In this document: positions 51,239 through 59,223 of the stretch, piece after piece | Position numbering within the stretch: the first letter of the stretch is position 1 | Layout: each line of letters opens with the position of its first letter | From: DATKJS01 sp050015275 | GTDB taxonomy: Bacteria; Acidobacteriota; Aminicenantia; Aminicenantales; Saccharicenantaceae | Length of the DNA: 64,000 nucleotides | Direction: 5' to 3' | Assembly (NCBI GenBank): GCA_050015275.1 | Contig: JBEKBS010000002.1 | Span: 96,211-160,210, forward strand | The notes under the pieces: model-generated | Database searches by the model: none | Told to the model about the DNA's origin: nothing | What the model saw: only the letters and a program-made list of their open reading frames with translations | Made by a program: the position numbers and the translations under genes

Positions 51239-52464
51239 TTAACGTGCTCTGGACGCTGAAGATCGCCGTCAAGGCCCTCCAGTCGAATAAGATGCGCTCG
51301 GCCCTGACCATGCTCGGCATCATCATCGGTGTCGGCTCCGTGATCGCCATGCTGGCCGTCGGCACCGGGGCCAGCCAGCGGATCTCCGCGCAGATCGCAA
51401 GCATCGGCAGCAACTTGTTGATCGTCATGCCCGGCTCGACGACATCGGGCGGCGTCCGGATGGGAGCCGGCACTCAGCCCACGCTGACTCTGGGCGACGC
51501 GGACGCCATCAAAAAGGAATGCTCCACCGTCACCTATGTCGGGCCCGTTCTCTCGGGAGTGGCCCAGGTCATCTACGCCCACACGAACTGGTCGACGAGC
51601 GTCCAGGGCACGACAACGGACATGCTGGCGTTGCGGAACTGGCCCATGGCGAGCGGGCGGGCGTTCACGCAACAAGACATCAAGAGCGCGACCAAGGTCT
51701 GCCTGCTCGGGCAAACGGTCGTCGACAACCTGTTCGGAAGCGAGGACCCGGTGGGGCAGTCGGTCAGGATCAAGAACATCCCGTTCAAGGTCTTGGGCGT
51801 GCTGGCTACAAAAGGGCAGTCGGCTGTCGGCCAGGACCAGGATGATACCGTCTTCATCCCCGTGACGACCGCCCAGAAAAGGCTGTTCGGGACGTTGTTT
51901 CCCGGGATGGTCCGGACCATCATGGTCGAGGCCAGGAGCCTTGAGGAGATGGACGCCGCCCAGCGTCAGATCACTTTGCTTCTCAGGCAGAGGCATCACC
52001 TCGGCCAGAAGCAGGACTCCGACTTCTCCATCAGGAACCTCACCCAGTTCATGGAAGCCGCCGAGCAGTCCGCCCGGGTCATGACCCTCCTGCTCGGCGC
52101 CATCGCCTCCGTATCGCTCCTCGTCGGTGGCATCGGCATCATGAACATCATGCTCGTCTCCGTGACGGAGAGGACGAGGGAGATCGGGATCCGCATGGCC
52201 GTGGGCGCCAAAACGAGGGCGATCCGGACGCAGTTCATCGCCGAGGCGCTCACGCTCTCCATGATCGGAGGCATCACGGGGATCATCGCCGGCGTCGCCG
52301 TCTCGAAGATCATCCAGGCTCTGGCGGGCTGGTCGACGGTGATCTCTCCTTTCTCGATCATTCTGGCCTTCAGTTTTTCCGCGATCGTGGGGATCTTCTT
52401 CGGCTATTATCCGGCCTACAAGGCGTCGCTCCTCGACCCTATCCTGGCCCTGCATTACGAGTGA
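51235..52464 (+). CDS. MacB-like ABC transporter permease
   Basis: A 409-residue FtsX/MacB permease: one N-terminal helix (LTMLGIIIGVGSVIAMLAVG), a large periplasmic MacB_PCD domain (about 45-260) and three C-terminal helices. The conserved ERTREIGIRMAVGAKTRAI coupling segment and GGIGIMNIMLVSVTERT are present. With the ATPase, adaptor and TolC it should form a tripartite pump. Substrate unknown; sigma54-like control suggests induction under a defined stress. Confidence 0.94.
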   Translation: MINVLWTLKIAVKALQSNKMRSALTMLGIIIGVGSVIAMLAVGTGASQRISAQIASIGSNLLIVMPGSTTSGGVRMGAGTQPTLTLGDADAIKKECSTVTYVGPVLSGVAQVIYAHTNWSTSVQGTTTDMLALRNWPMASGRAFTQQDIKSATKVCLLGQTVVDNLFGSEDPVGQSVRIKNIPFKVLGVLATKGQSAVGQDQDDTVFIPVTTAQKRLFGTLFPGMVRTIMVEARSLEEMDAAQRQITLLLRQRHHLGQKQDSDFSIRNLTQFMEAAEQSARVMTLLLGAIASVSLLVGGIGIMNIMLVSVTERTREIGIRMAVGAKTRAIRTQFIAEALTLSMIGGITGIIAGVAVSKIIQALAGWSTVISPFSIILAFSFSAIVGIFFGYYPAYKASLLDPILALHYE

Positions 52465-52471
52465 CCGGGGA

Positions 52472-52485
52472 CCGGAACGTTCCGG
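52472..52485. repeat. 14-bp perfect palindrome after the permease
   Basis: CCGGAACGTTCCGG lies 7 nt past the stop of the MacB-like permease. There is no T-run, so it may be a protein-binding site or a weak transcript end. Confidence 0.5.
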
Positions 52486-52609
52486 CCGGGGGCGGGCGTC
52501 CAATAACTTCTCCCTTGTGACTCTCTCAGCACCCTTTTTTCAAGGCCTTCCAGATTTTGATATTATTCGGCGGCCGTCATGGAAAGATTCAAACGTCGAC
52601 ACTCCGAGG

Positions 52610-52638
52610 TTGATTCCGGGCGGGAAATAATTTATAGA
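52610..52638 (+). promoter_or_regulatory. Sigma70 promoter giving a near-leaderless mRNA
   Basis: TTGATT (52610-52615), a 17-bp spacer and TATAGA (52633-52638), then 8 nt to the ATG at 52647. Confidence 0.6.
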
Positions 52639-52646
52639 CCAAGGGC

Positions 52647-53906
52647 ATGATGTTTTTTCCCGGTAAGGCTCAGGATACCCTGGGGGTCCGCTGGCCGCAG
52701 AGACATCTCCTCTTCCTCGCGGCGGCGCTCCTCGCCTTCGCCCGCTTCTCCCCCGCGGCAGATATCCCCTGTGTCTGGTCCGGCGTTGAAAGGATCGTGG
52801 CCGTGGGCGACCTCCACGGGGATTACGACAATTTCGTCAGCATCCTCAAGAAACCGAAGGTCGGGCTACTCGACGCGAACCTGCACTGGATCGGGGGCAA
52901 AACGTACCTCGTCCAGATCGGCGACATGCTGGACCGGGGGGACAAGGCCAAGGACATTTTCGACCTGCTGATGCGCCTCGAAAAAGAGGCCGCGGCCGCG
53001 GGAGGGATGGTCCACGTCCTCCTCGGGAACCACGAAGAAGCGACCCTCACCGGGATCGCCCTGAGCTATCCGGAATACGTGTCCGTGGACCAGTTCCTCG
53101 CCTTCCTCCCGGAGTCCTTCAAGAAAGCCGGAGAGAAGGAGTACGTTGTGCAGCAATCTCCCGAGGAGCAGGCCCGGATCAAGGCCCAGGGGCTCAACCT
53201 CCAAAAGGACGCCGGCTGGCGCAATTTCTGGGAAAAAACCCTGGAAACATCCAAACGATCGAAGGGCCTGGACGAAGCCGGGCGAGCCTATACCGAGAAC
53301 TTCAACGCGACCTATGGCAAATGGCTGTTGAAGAAGAACGTCGTCATCAAGATCAACGACGTCATTTTTGCCCACGCCGGCATCAACCTCCAATATTCGA
53401 CCTGGAAGCTCAAGGACCTCAACGACGCGTTCCGGTTCGAGCTGGAGGTCTTTGCCCTGCATCCCTTCAACCCGCAGCCCTTCGGCGGGGCCTTCCAGGC
53501 CAAGCTGGTTTATAACTCGGAAAGCCCGCTGAGGCTCCGGGAGGATGAGCAGAACACCAGCCAGGAACAAATGGACAGGATCCTCGCCAATCTCAAGGCC
53601 AACCGCATGGTCATCGGGCATAACTTCCTCACGTCCGGGGAGAGCCGAAGCCCCACCGCGCCCGCGGGAGATGTCGTCCCGCGCTTCGGGGGCCGGCTCT
53701 GGATGATCGACACGGGCATCGGCTACACGCTCTACGGGGGCCGGCTCTACGCCTTGATCATCAAGGACGGCGAGTTCGATCATTATGCCGAGTCGGGAGA
53801 GCCGGAGCCGGCCAAGCCCGAAGGGCCCCCGGACCGGGGAAGGCCCGGGAAATCCCGGCGAGACCGAAAAGTACCTCCGGAAGGTCGACGATCCGAAGGC
53901 CTTTGA
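52647..53906 (+). CDS. Secreted Ser/Thr-phosphatase-like metallophosphoesterase
   Basis: A 419-residue protein with a signal peptide or anchor (about 18-36) and a PPP-type phosphatase core: VGDLHGDYDN, QIGDMLDRGD, LLGNHEE, FAHAGIN and VIGHN. The four motifs and the metal ligands are intact, so it should be an active extracytoplasmic phosphatase of the ApaH/Shewanella-PPP-like kind. The last ~30 residues (from about 390) are basic low-complexity sequence read in an unlikely frame; the natural continuation is in the +1 frame (next entry). The ATG is the first possible codon after a near-leaderless promoter. Confidence 0.85.
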   Translation: MMFFPGKAQDTLGVRWPQRHLLFLAAALLAFARFSPAADIPCVWSGVERIVAVGDLHGDYDNFVSILKKPKVGLLDANLHWIGGKTYLVQIGDMLDRGDKAKDIFDLLMRLEKEAAAAGGMVHVLLGNHEEATLTGIALSYPEYVSVDQFLAFLPESFKKAGEKEYVVQQSPEEQARIKAQGLNLQKDAGWRNFWEKTLETSKRSKGLDEAGRAYTENFNATYGKWLLKKNVVIKINDVIFAHAGINLQYSTWKLKDLNDAFRFELEVFALHPFNPQPFGGAFQAKLVYNSESPLRLREDEQNTSQEQMDRILANLKANRMVIGHNFLTSGESRSPTAPAGDVVPRFGGRLWMIDTGIGYTLYGGRLYALIIKDGEFDHYAESGEPEPAKPEGPPDRGRPGKSRRDRKVPPEGRRSEGL

Positions 53907-54255
53907 CGAGGCCATGGCAGACTTGATGGTCTTCATCAATCTCGTCCATGACCGCTGCGACGCCGAGCGGGACCGCGACATCCTGATCCAGAGGGGAACC
54001 GGAAAGATCTTCGCCGTCGACTTCTCCCAGGCCTTCGATCCGAAGAACGGAACGGTCCCGGGATGCGACATCCTGCGGTGTTCCCGGAGCATTTATCAGA
54101 AACTCCTGGACTGGAACCAGGACCAGGTCAACGTTCTCCTGGGTCCGTACCTGAACGGGGAGGAGACGCGGGCCCTTCATGCGCGGGCGGGCTTGATCCT
54201 CGGGATGATCAGGAAGCGGGTCGAAATAGCGGGCGAAAACGCCGTCCTGTTCTGA
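53785..54255 (+). pseudogene. Out-of-frame continuation of the phosphatase gene, kinase-like tail
   Basis: A frame overlapping the phosphatase end by 122 nt. From about residue 24 it reads well (ETEKYLRKVDDPKAFDEAMADL...), with DILIQRGTGKIFAVDFSQAF, a pattern like the C-terminal catalytic lobe of PI-kinase/HipA-like folds. It lacks an N-terminal lobe and a ribosome-binding site. The simplest reading is one protein split by a single-base shift in the C/G runs between about 53820 and 53880. An independent short gene is the alternative. Confidence 0.5.
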
Positions 54256-54453
54256 ACATCTCCCTTCTCCTCCTGGCTCATACCTTCCTCAAGCCCCCCC
54301 CTCTCTTAATCTCGCGCGGCGCATTGTTCAACGTCCTGAGCCTCGGCTGCAGGCCCATGAAACCCAGGGGCCTCGCGTCGTTTTGGAAGGTTTCCCGGCC
54401 GTCCGGACTGACAATCCGCCGACTGATGCGCCGGCCCGCTGGATCTTGAGTTC

Positions 54454-54483
54454 TTGACACCTATCCAGGGGCCGGAATATCCT
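54454..54483 (+). promoter_or_regulatory. Sigma70 promoter for the oxidoreductase
   Basis: TTGACA (54454-54459), an 18-bp spacer and TATCCT (54478-54483). The stretch 54256-54453 before it has no gene that I can support. Confidence 0.6.
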
Positions 54484-54510
54484 TATTTTGGGAGGGGAAA
54501 GGACGTCCAC

Positions 54511-55476
54511 ATGAAAGCGATCGTCTATTCCAACTATGGCTCGCCCGATGTCCTCAAGTGTGAAGAGATTGAAAAGCCGACCGCTGGGGACGATGAAGTT
54601 TTGATAAAAGTCCGCGCGGCTTCGGTGAATCCCCTTGACTGGCACTTCATGAGAGGCACGCCGTATATCGTTCGCATCATGGCCGGGCTGCGCAAACCAA
54701 AGGTCACACGATTGGGTGTTGATGTGGCCGGCCAGGTTGAAGCGGTTGGCAGGAACGTCACCCAGTTCAAACCAGGCGACGAGGTGTTCGGCGCGTGCCG
54801 TGGGGCCTTTGCCGAGTACGTGTGTGCTTCCGAGTCGGCATTGGTCATGAAGCCAGATAACGTAACGTTTGAGCAAGGGGCTTCTGTCCAGGTGGCGGCA
54901 CTCACCGCATTGCAAGGTCTTCGCGACAAGGGACGGATTCAGCCGGGGCAGAAGGTCTTGATCAACGGTGCGGCGGGAGGAGTGGGTACGTTCGCTGTGC
55001 AGATCGCCAAGTCGTTCGGCGCAGAGGTCACCGGCGTATGCAGCACGAGGAATATGGACATGGTCCGATCAATCGGCGCAGATCACGTCATGGATTACAC
55101 CCAAGAGGATTTCACCAAAACGGGGCAACGTTACGACCTCTTTTTCGACTGCTTTGCGAACCATTCGTTGTCCGCATGCGGGCGCGTCTTGAATTCCAAG
55201 GGGATACACATCTCGGTCGGAGGACCGGTCGGGTCGTCGATCGGTATTCTGGCCAGTTGGATCACAGCGCTTGTATTGTCACGGCTCGTGAGACGGAAGT
55301 TCGTCACGTTTATGGCGAGATCGAGCAAAGAGGACCTGACCATCATGCAGGAGCTCATGAAGGCCGGAAAGGTCATACCGGTCATCGACAGGTGTTATAC
55401 GCTGAGCGAGGTCCCAGAGGCTATCCGGTATCTGGAAGAAGGACATGCTCGGGGGAAGGTCATCATAACCTTCTAA
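54511..55476 (+). CDS. NAD(P)-dependent quinone oxidoreductase-like MDR protein
   Basis: A 321-residue medium-chain dehydrogenase/reductase of the zinc-independent QOR type: VNPLDWHFMRG, LGVDVAGQVEAVG, GDEVFG, and the nucleotide loop INGAAGGVGTFAVQIAK. It lacks the zinc-ligand pattern of alcohol dehydrogenases. Its base composition differs from its neighbours: 65 of 120 bases at 54541-54660 are G or C, against 43 of 60 at 57061-57120. Codons often end in A or T. It sits at the 3' side of tRNA-Val, a common insertion point, so recent acquisition is likely. Confidence 0.9.
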   Translation: MKAIVYSNYGSPDVLKCEEIEKPTAGDDEVLIKVRAASVNPLDWHFMRGTPYIVRIMAGLRKPKVTRLGVDVAGQVEAVGRNVTQFKPGDEVFGACRGAFAEYVCASESALVMKPDNVTFEQGASVQVAALTALQGLRDKGRIQPGQKVLINGAAGGVGTFAVQIAKSFGAEVTGVCSTRNMDMVRSIGADHVMDYTQEDFTKTGQRYDLFFDCFANHSLSACGRVLNSKGIHISVGGPVGSSIGILASWITALVLSRLVRRKFVTFMARSSKEDLTIMQELMKAGKVIPVIDRCYTLSEVPEAIRYLEEGHARGKVIITF

Positions 55477-55509
55477 TCCCCCTTATCCCCCTTACACCAT
55501 TAAGGGGGA
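55477..55509. repeat. Tandem and inverted TCCCCCTTA repeat
   Basis: TCCCCCTTA occurs twice in tandem (55477-55485, 55486-55494). The second copy pairs perfectly with TAAGGGGGA (55501-55509) around a 6-nt loop. It lies between the oxidoreductase stop and the tRNA 3' end, and could end both transcripts, though no U-tract follows. Confidence 0.55.
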
Positions 55510-55539
55510 CATAAAAGGACCGCGTCTTTGACAGAGGAG

Positions 55540-55614
55540 TGGTGGGCGATAGAGGATTTGAACCTCTGACTTCTACCGTGTGAAGGTAGCACTCTGCCAC
55601 TGAGTTAATCGCCC
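55540..55614 (-). tRNA. tRNA-Val (anticodon CAC)
   Basis: On the minus strand the acceptor arms GGGCGAT and ATCGCCC pair, and CCA is encoded (55540-55542). The anticodon stem CTACC/GGTAG encloses a 7-nt loop TTCACAC, so the anticodon is CAC, reading GUG. The T-arm has GTTCAAATC. All four arms fold normally. Confidence 0.95.
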
Positions 55615-55624
55615 ACGCCACCCC

Positions 55625-55652
55625 ATTTTAGCCAATTTCCCGGGGTTGTCAA
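55625..55652 (-). promoter_or_regulatory. Sigma70 promoter for tRNA-Val
   Basis: On the minus strand, perfect TTGACA (55647-55652), a 16-bp spacer and TAAAAT (55625-55630), 10 nt from the mature tRNA 5' end. Confidence 0.75.
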
Positions 55653-55749
55653 TTTGGCCCCACAGGCCGGGCATTCCCGGGCCCGGCCCTGGTCCGCGGA
55701 CAGATCGAAAACGGCCAGACGGGGCCCTTGGAATCTCCCGAAACTCCGG

Positions 55750-55778
55750 TTGACATTGCCGGCTAATCCCCTTATAAA
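55750..55778 (+). promoter_or_regulatory. Sigma70 promoter giving a leaderless mRNA (zinc-ribbon protein)
   Basis: Perfect TTGACA (55750-55755), a 17-bp spacer and TATAAA (55773-55778), then 7 nt to the ATG at 55786. Confidence 0.7.
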
Positions 55779-55785
55779 TAAGGTA

Positions 55786-57222
55786 ATGGCCATCATCCGG
55801 TGTCCTTACTGCCATTCCATCATCGACGAAAACGACAAGTACTGCAACAATTGCGGGACCCAGCTTCTGTTCTCCGAGGACGAATCCGTCGAAGAGGAGA
55901 TCCCGGGCGAGAAGATCATTGATGCCGAGCCGGATGAGGAAGAAAAAGACTACGAGATCGCGGAACCCGGAAAGGAAACGGCCAAGCTCGTTGATGCGGA
56001 CGACGAGGCGGACGAGGGGACCGGGGAGCTGGCCGAGGGGCCGAAAGGGGAGACCGAAACAAAGGACATCGGGGAGCTGCTCGAGGAAGAGGAGCCCGGG
56101 GGCGTCCGGGACTCAGAGCTCGAGGGCGATGACGACAAGACCCAGGAAGTGATCCTGGTCGGCGAGACCGCGGCGCAGGAAGCCGTCGCGAAAAAAGAAG
56201 AAGAAACCAGGGCCTACCCGGCCGAACCCGTCGAAAAGAAAGGCCCCGACGATGAAACCGCCGGGCCGATCGTCCCCCCGGCGCCCGCGGAGAAGGTCCG
56301 GGTCATTGAGCCCGGGACGGAAGGGGAGCCGGCGATAAAGGAAAAGCCAGATACGGAAGAAGTCCGCGCGGGGGGGGTCGAGAAGGGCGGAACGGAAGAG
56401 CCGGCGCCCGCGACGGCCCCGAAACCCATGACCTTCGACACGCAGGAGCTCGAGGGCATCGGAAAGACCGTCGAGCTCAGCAAGGAGCGGCTCGAGAAGC
56501 TCGTGGAAGGCATGGCGGAGAAGCAGAAGGAGGAGGAGCCGCGGGAGGAAGCCCCGAAGCCGGGGCCGGAAAAAAAGACCGGTACCCTCCCCCCGTGGGC
56601 GGACAGGATCAGGAGCTCTGCCTCGGTCGTCGAACGGGAGGACACCCGGGACCTCGAACATGGATTCATGAAGGAGGAGGCCGGCCCCGGGGAAAAACCC
56701 GGGGAGGCCGCGGAAGAGGAGATCTTCCCCCGGCGCAAGCCCTCGGATTCAGGCATCGGCCTTCCCGAGCGCGTGACGCAGGTGGCCCTGCCCTTCGAAG
56801 CGACGGCCCGCGAGGAAGAGGAAGACGAAGCGGCTGCGGAGGAAGAGGCTTTCCAGCCGGCCCCAGCGCCCGCCGAAGCCGGCTTTCCGGAAAAGGAAGG
56901 GCTCCGTCCTTCAGCCCACGAGGAAGCGGGGGCCGAGGCCGATCTCGAAAAAGAAACGGAGGAAGAAGAGCCCCGGCCTCCTTTTCACCTCTCCGTTTTC
57001 CTGAAGGCCAAGGCTTTCGACGTCCTGTTCATCGGCATCTTCTGGCTCGTGGCCCTCTGGGTGGCCGCCCGGTCCATGGGCGCGACCCTGTTCGAGCTCC
57101 TGTCCGTCACGTCCGGGTCCGTTTTCCTCCTGTACGGTGTCTTCGTCCTGATCTACTTCTTCCTTTTCAAGTTCTTCCTGGGCGAGACGCTGGGCGACAG
57201 ACTGTTCAAGGAACGGGAATAG
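55786..57222 (+). CDS. Zinc-ribbon, acidic low-complexity, membrane-anchored protein
   Basis: A 478-residue protein in three parts. Residues 1-30 are a zinc ribbon (CPYC, CNNC). Residues 31-395 are a very long Glu/Pro/Lys/Ala-rich disordered linker. The C-terminal ~80 residues hold two hydrophobic helices (VLFIGIFWLVALWVAA; VFLLYGVFVLIYFFLF) and end in GETLGDRLF, as in RDD-like membrane tails. It may tether an unknown partner to the membrane; function not assignable. The ATG lies 7 nt after the -10 box, so the mRNA should be leaderless. Confidence 0.75.
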   Translation: MAIIRCPYCHSIIDENDKYCNNCGTQLLFSEDESVEEEIPGEKIIDAEPDEEEKDYEIAEPGKETAKLVDADDEADEGTGELAEGPKGETETKDIGELLEEEEPGGVRDSELEGDDDKTQEVILVGETAAQEAVAKKEEETRAYPAEPVEKKGPDDETAGPIVPPAPAEKVRVIEPGTEGEPAIKEKPDTEEVRAGGVEKGGTEEPAPATAPKPMTFDTQELEGIGKTVELSKERLEKLVEGMAEKQKEEEPREEAPKPGPEKKTGTLPPWADRIRSSASVVEREDTRDLEHGFMKEEAGPGEKPGEAAEEEIFPRRKPSDSGIGLPERVTQVALPFEATAREEEEDEAAAEEEAFQPAPAPAEAGFPEKEGLRPSAHEEAGAEADLEKETEEEEPRPPFHLSVFLKAKAFDVLFIGIFWLVALWVAARSMGATLFELLSVTSGSVFLLYGVFVLIYFFLFKFFLGETLGDRLFKERE

Positions 57223-57245
57223 CCGGGACCCTTCCGCCGGCCGGG

Positions 57246-57986
57246 TCAGATGCCCAGGCTGAGCCGTTCGGCCAGGGCAGGGGGGAGTTTTTCGTCGAGG
57301 ATCCTCTTCTTGGCGCTCTCGATGTCGTAGTCAACACGCGCGAACTTGACGACACGCGTCTCGGAGTCGTAGATCGCGAAGGCCGCGCGCGGGTTCCTGT
57401 CCCGGGGTTGTCCCACGGAGCCGGGGTTGATGAGGTAGCGGACGCCCTTTTCGAGCCTGACCTCGTTGGCGTTCCCCTCGAGGAACGTCCCCTCGACGCT
57501 CCCGTCCTTTTCGGCGTAAACGAAGGGGAAATGGGTGTGGCCGAAAAAGCAGAGGGGCGTCTGGAGGATGTCGAAGGCGTCGGCGGCATCGCCGTCGCTG
57601 AAGATGTAATAGTCCTCGTCGAAGGGCGCGCCATGGCAGATCGTGATGGTGTCATGGATGATTTCCGGGCTTTGCCTGAGCCGGGAGAGGTAGTCCAGGT
57701 TTTTCCGGGTGATGGTCTTCTTGGTCCAGAAGATGGCCGCGGCCGCGATCGGGTTGAAGGTCTGGATCGAATCCAGACCCGAGACCGCCTTGTCGTGGTT
57801 GCCGCGGATGATGGTCAGGGGCCGGAGGGTCAGGATCCTCTGGATGACCTCGTTGGGGGAGGCGCCGTAGCCGACAAGGTCCCCGAGGAAGATATAGTGG
57901 TCGATCCGCTTCTTCTGGATGACCTTGAGCACCGCGTGGAGCGCTTCCAGGTTCCCGTGGATGTCCGTGAAGATCAGGTACCGCAT
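57246..57986 (-). CDS. YfcE/MJ0936-type metallophosphoesterase
   Basis: A 246-residue cytoplasmic phosphoesterase: FTDIHGNLEAL, FLGDLVGYGASP, IRGNHD, ICHGAP and GHTHFPF give the complete binuclear metal site. This subfamily includes phosphodiesterases with broad in vitro activity. The ATG at 57986 is preceded by GGGAGG; the long upstream extension lies within lipA. It starts 8 nt after the lipA stop on the same strand, so the two may form an operon. Confidence 0.88.
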   Translation of the reverse strand: MRYLIFTDIHGNLEALHAVLKVIQKKRIDHYIFLGDLVGYGASPNEVIQRILTLRPLTIIRGNHDKAVSGLDSIQTFNPIAAAAIFWTKKTITRKNLDYLSRLRQSPEIIHDTITICHGAPFDEDYYIFSDGDAADAFDILQTPLCFFGHTHFPFVYAEKDGSVEGTFLEGNANEVRLEKGVRYLINPGSVGQPRDRNPRAAFAIYDSETRVVKFARVDYDIESAKKRILDEKLPPALAERLSLGI

Positions 57987-57994
57987 GGCCTCCC

Positions 57995-58849
57995 TCACCT
58001 TTCTTGAACGGTCTCGTACAGGTGTTCGGCCTCGAACGAGCTCCGGACCAGGGGCCCGGCCACGACCTCCCAGAATCCGAGCTCGAGGGCCTTCGTCCGG
58101 AGCGCCTCGAATTCGCCCGGAGCGTAATACCTTTCGACCGGAGGGTTGACCGCGGCCGGCTGGAGATACTGGCCCAGGGTCAGCAGGTCGCATCCGGCCC
58201 GCCGGAGGTCGGCGAAGGCCCCGAGGATATCCTCCTCGGCTTCTCCCAGTCCGATCATCAGGCCCGATTTCGTCCGGGCGCCTCTCCTCTTCGCCGCCTC
58301 CAGGACGCCCAGGGACCGCCGGTAGCCTTCCCGGGGCCGGCGGATCTTCGGGTACAACGATTCCACGGTCTCCAGGTTATGGTTGAGGACGTCCGGCCCG
58401 GCCTCGAGCACGGTTTCCAGGGCCTGTTCATCCCCGCCGAAGTCCGGGATGAGGGCCTCGACCTTCGTTCCCGGGCTGGCCTCCCGGACCGCCCGGACCG
58501 TCCGGGCAAAGTGGGAGGCCCCCCCGTCCGGAAGATCGTCACGCGTCACCGAAGTGAGGACGACGTAACGGAGGCCCAGGGCGCAGGCCGCCTCGGCCAC
58601 GCGGCCAGGCTCGTCGGCGTCGGGGGCTGACGGCACGCCCTTGGCGACGGCACAGAAACCGCAGTCCCGCGTGCACGTGTCTCCCAGGATCAGGAACGTC
58701 GCCGTCTTCCTCTCCCAGCAGTGCCCGATATTCGGGCAGCGGGCGCTGCGGCAGATCGTGTGGAGGTGCCGCGATTCGAGGAGGTCCGAGACACGGAAGA
58801 AATCCCCGTGCGACGGCAGTCGGACTTTCAGCCAATCAGGTTTTCGCGT
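57995..58849 (-). CDS. lipA: Lipoyl synthase with a non-canonical start codon
   Basis: A complete LipA of about 284 residues: auxiliary cluster CRSARCPNIGHC (C-x4-C-x5-C), radical-SAM cluster CTRDCGFC, VLTSVTRDDLPDGGA, and C-terminal VRSSFEAEHLYE. It inserts two sulfurs into octanoylated E2 or GcvH proteins. The frame upstream of the clusters has no ATG, GTG or TTG. The best-placed start is ACG at 58849, 8 nt after GGGAG, giving a usual N terminus (RKPDWLKVRLPS). ATT at 58957 would add 36 residues. An internal GTG at 58636 would delete both Fe-S clusters and is rejected. Confidence 0.88.
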   Translation of the reverse strand, partial: TRKPDWLKVRLPSHGDFFRVSDLLESRHLHTICRSARCPNIGHCWERKTATFLILGDTCTRDCGFCAVAKGVPSAPDADEPGRVAEAACALGLRYVVLTSVTRDDLPDGGASHFARTVRAVREASPGTKVEALIPDFGGDEQALETVLEAGPDVLNHNLETVESLYPKIRRPREGYRRSLGVLEAAKRRGARTKSGLMIGLGEAEEDILGAFADLRRAGCDLLTLGQYLQPAAVNPPVERYYAPGEFEALRTKALELGFWEVVAGPLVRSSFEAEHLYETVQER

Positions 58850-58952
58850 CGCTGGGGCTCCCTCGTTCGCTGGCTGGACCCTCCTCGTTCCAAACGGTCC
58901 TCCCGCTGAACTGCCGAACGAGAGATCAGGTCCGATGAAGAGCGGAACGCTC

Positions 58953-59159
58953 TCAATACTCGACGTCGCGCTCCCTCTTGATGCGCCGGCGCATCCGTTT
59001 CCGAGCTTGGGCTTCTTTCATCCGCCGCCGTTCCCCGGGCTTGAAGTACACGGAGTGCTTCTTGATCTCCTTGATGATCGCTTCCTGCTGGACCCGGCGC
59101 TTGAACCGGCGGAGTGCGGATTCTAAATTTTCGCCTTCCTCAAGAATGACAAATGCCAA
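58953..59159 (-). CDS. rpsU: 30S ribosomal protein bS21
   Basis: A 68-residue basic protein with the bS21 pattern: VILEEGENLESALRRFKRRVQQEAIIKEIKKHSVYFKPGERRRMKEAQARKR (read in shorter parts: N-terminal helix, then a KP-type turn, then Arg-rich tail). The start is TTG at 59159 after GGAGGTGAG; no ATG is available. It has its own strong promoter. Confidence 0.93.
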   Translation of the reverse strand: MAFVILEEGENLESALRRFKRRVQQEAIIKEIKKHSVYFKPGERRRMKEAQARKRMRRRIKRERDVEY

Positions 59160-59194
59160 AAAAACTCACCTCCAATCTCGGAAAAACACTGATT

Positions 59195-59223
59195 TTTATA
59201 CAGGAGCGGGCCCCGAAAGTCAA
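59195..59223 (-). promoter_or_regulatory. Sigma70 promoter for rpsU
   Basis: On the minus strand, TTGACT (59218-59223), a 17-bp spacer and TATAAA (59195-59200). The -35 overlaps the stop codon of the racemase gene. Confidence 0.7.

Noticed and set aside
55477..55509. CRISPR or attachment-site repeat
   Set aside because: Only two 9-bp copies plus one inverted copy, no spacers, no cas genes, and no match to the tRNA 3' end.
58638..58640. Start of lipA at the GTG ending at 58636
   Set aside because: It would remove both iron-sulfur cluster motifs, which are present and intact directly upstream in the same frame.
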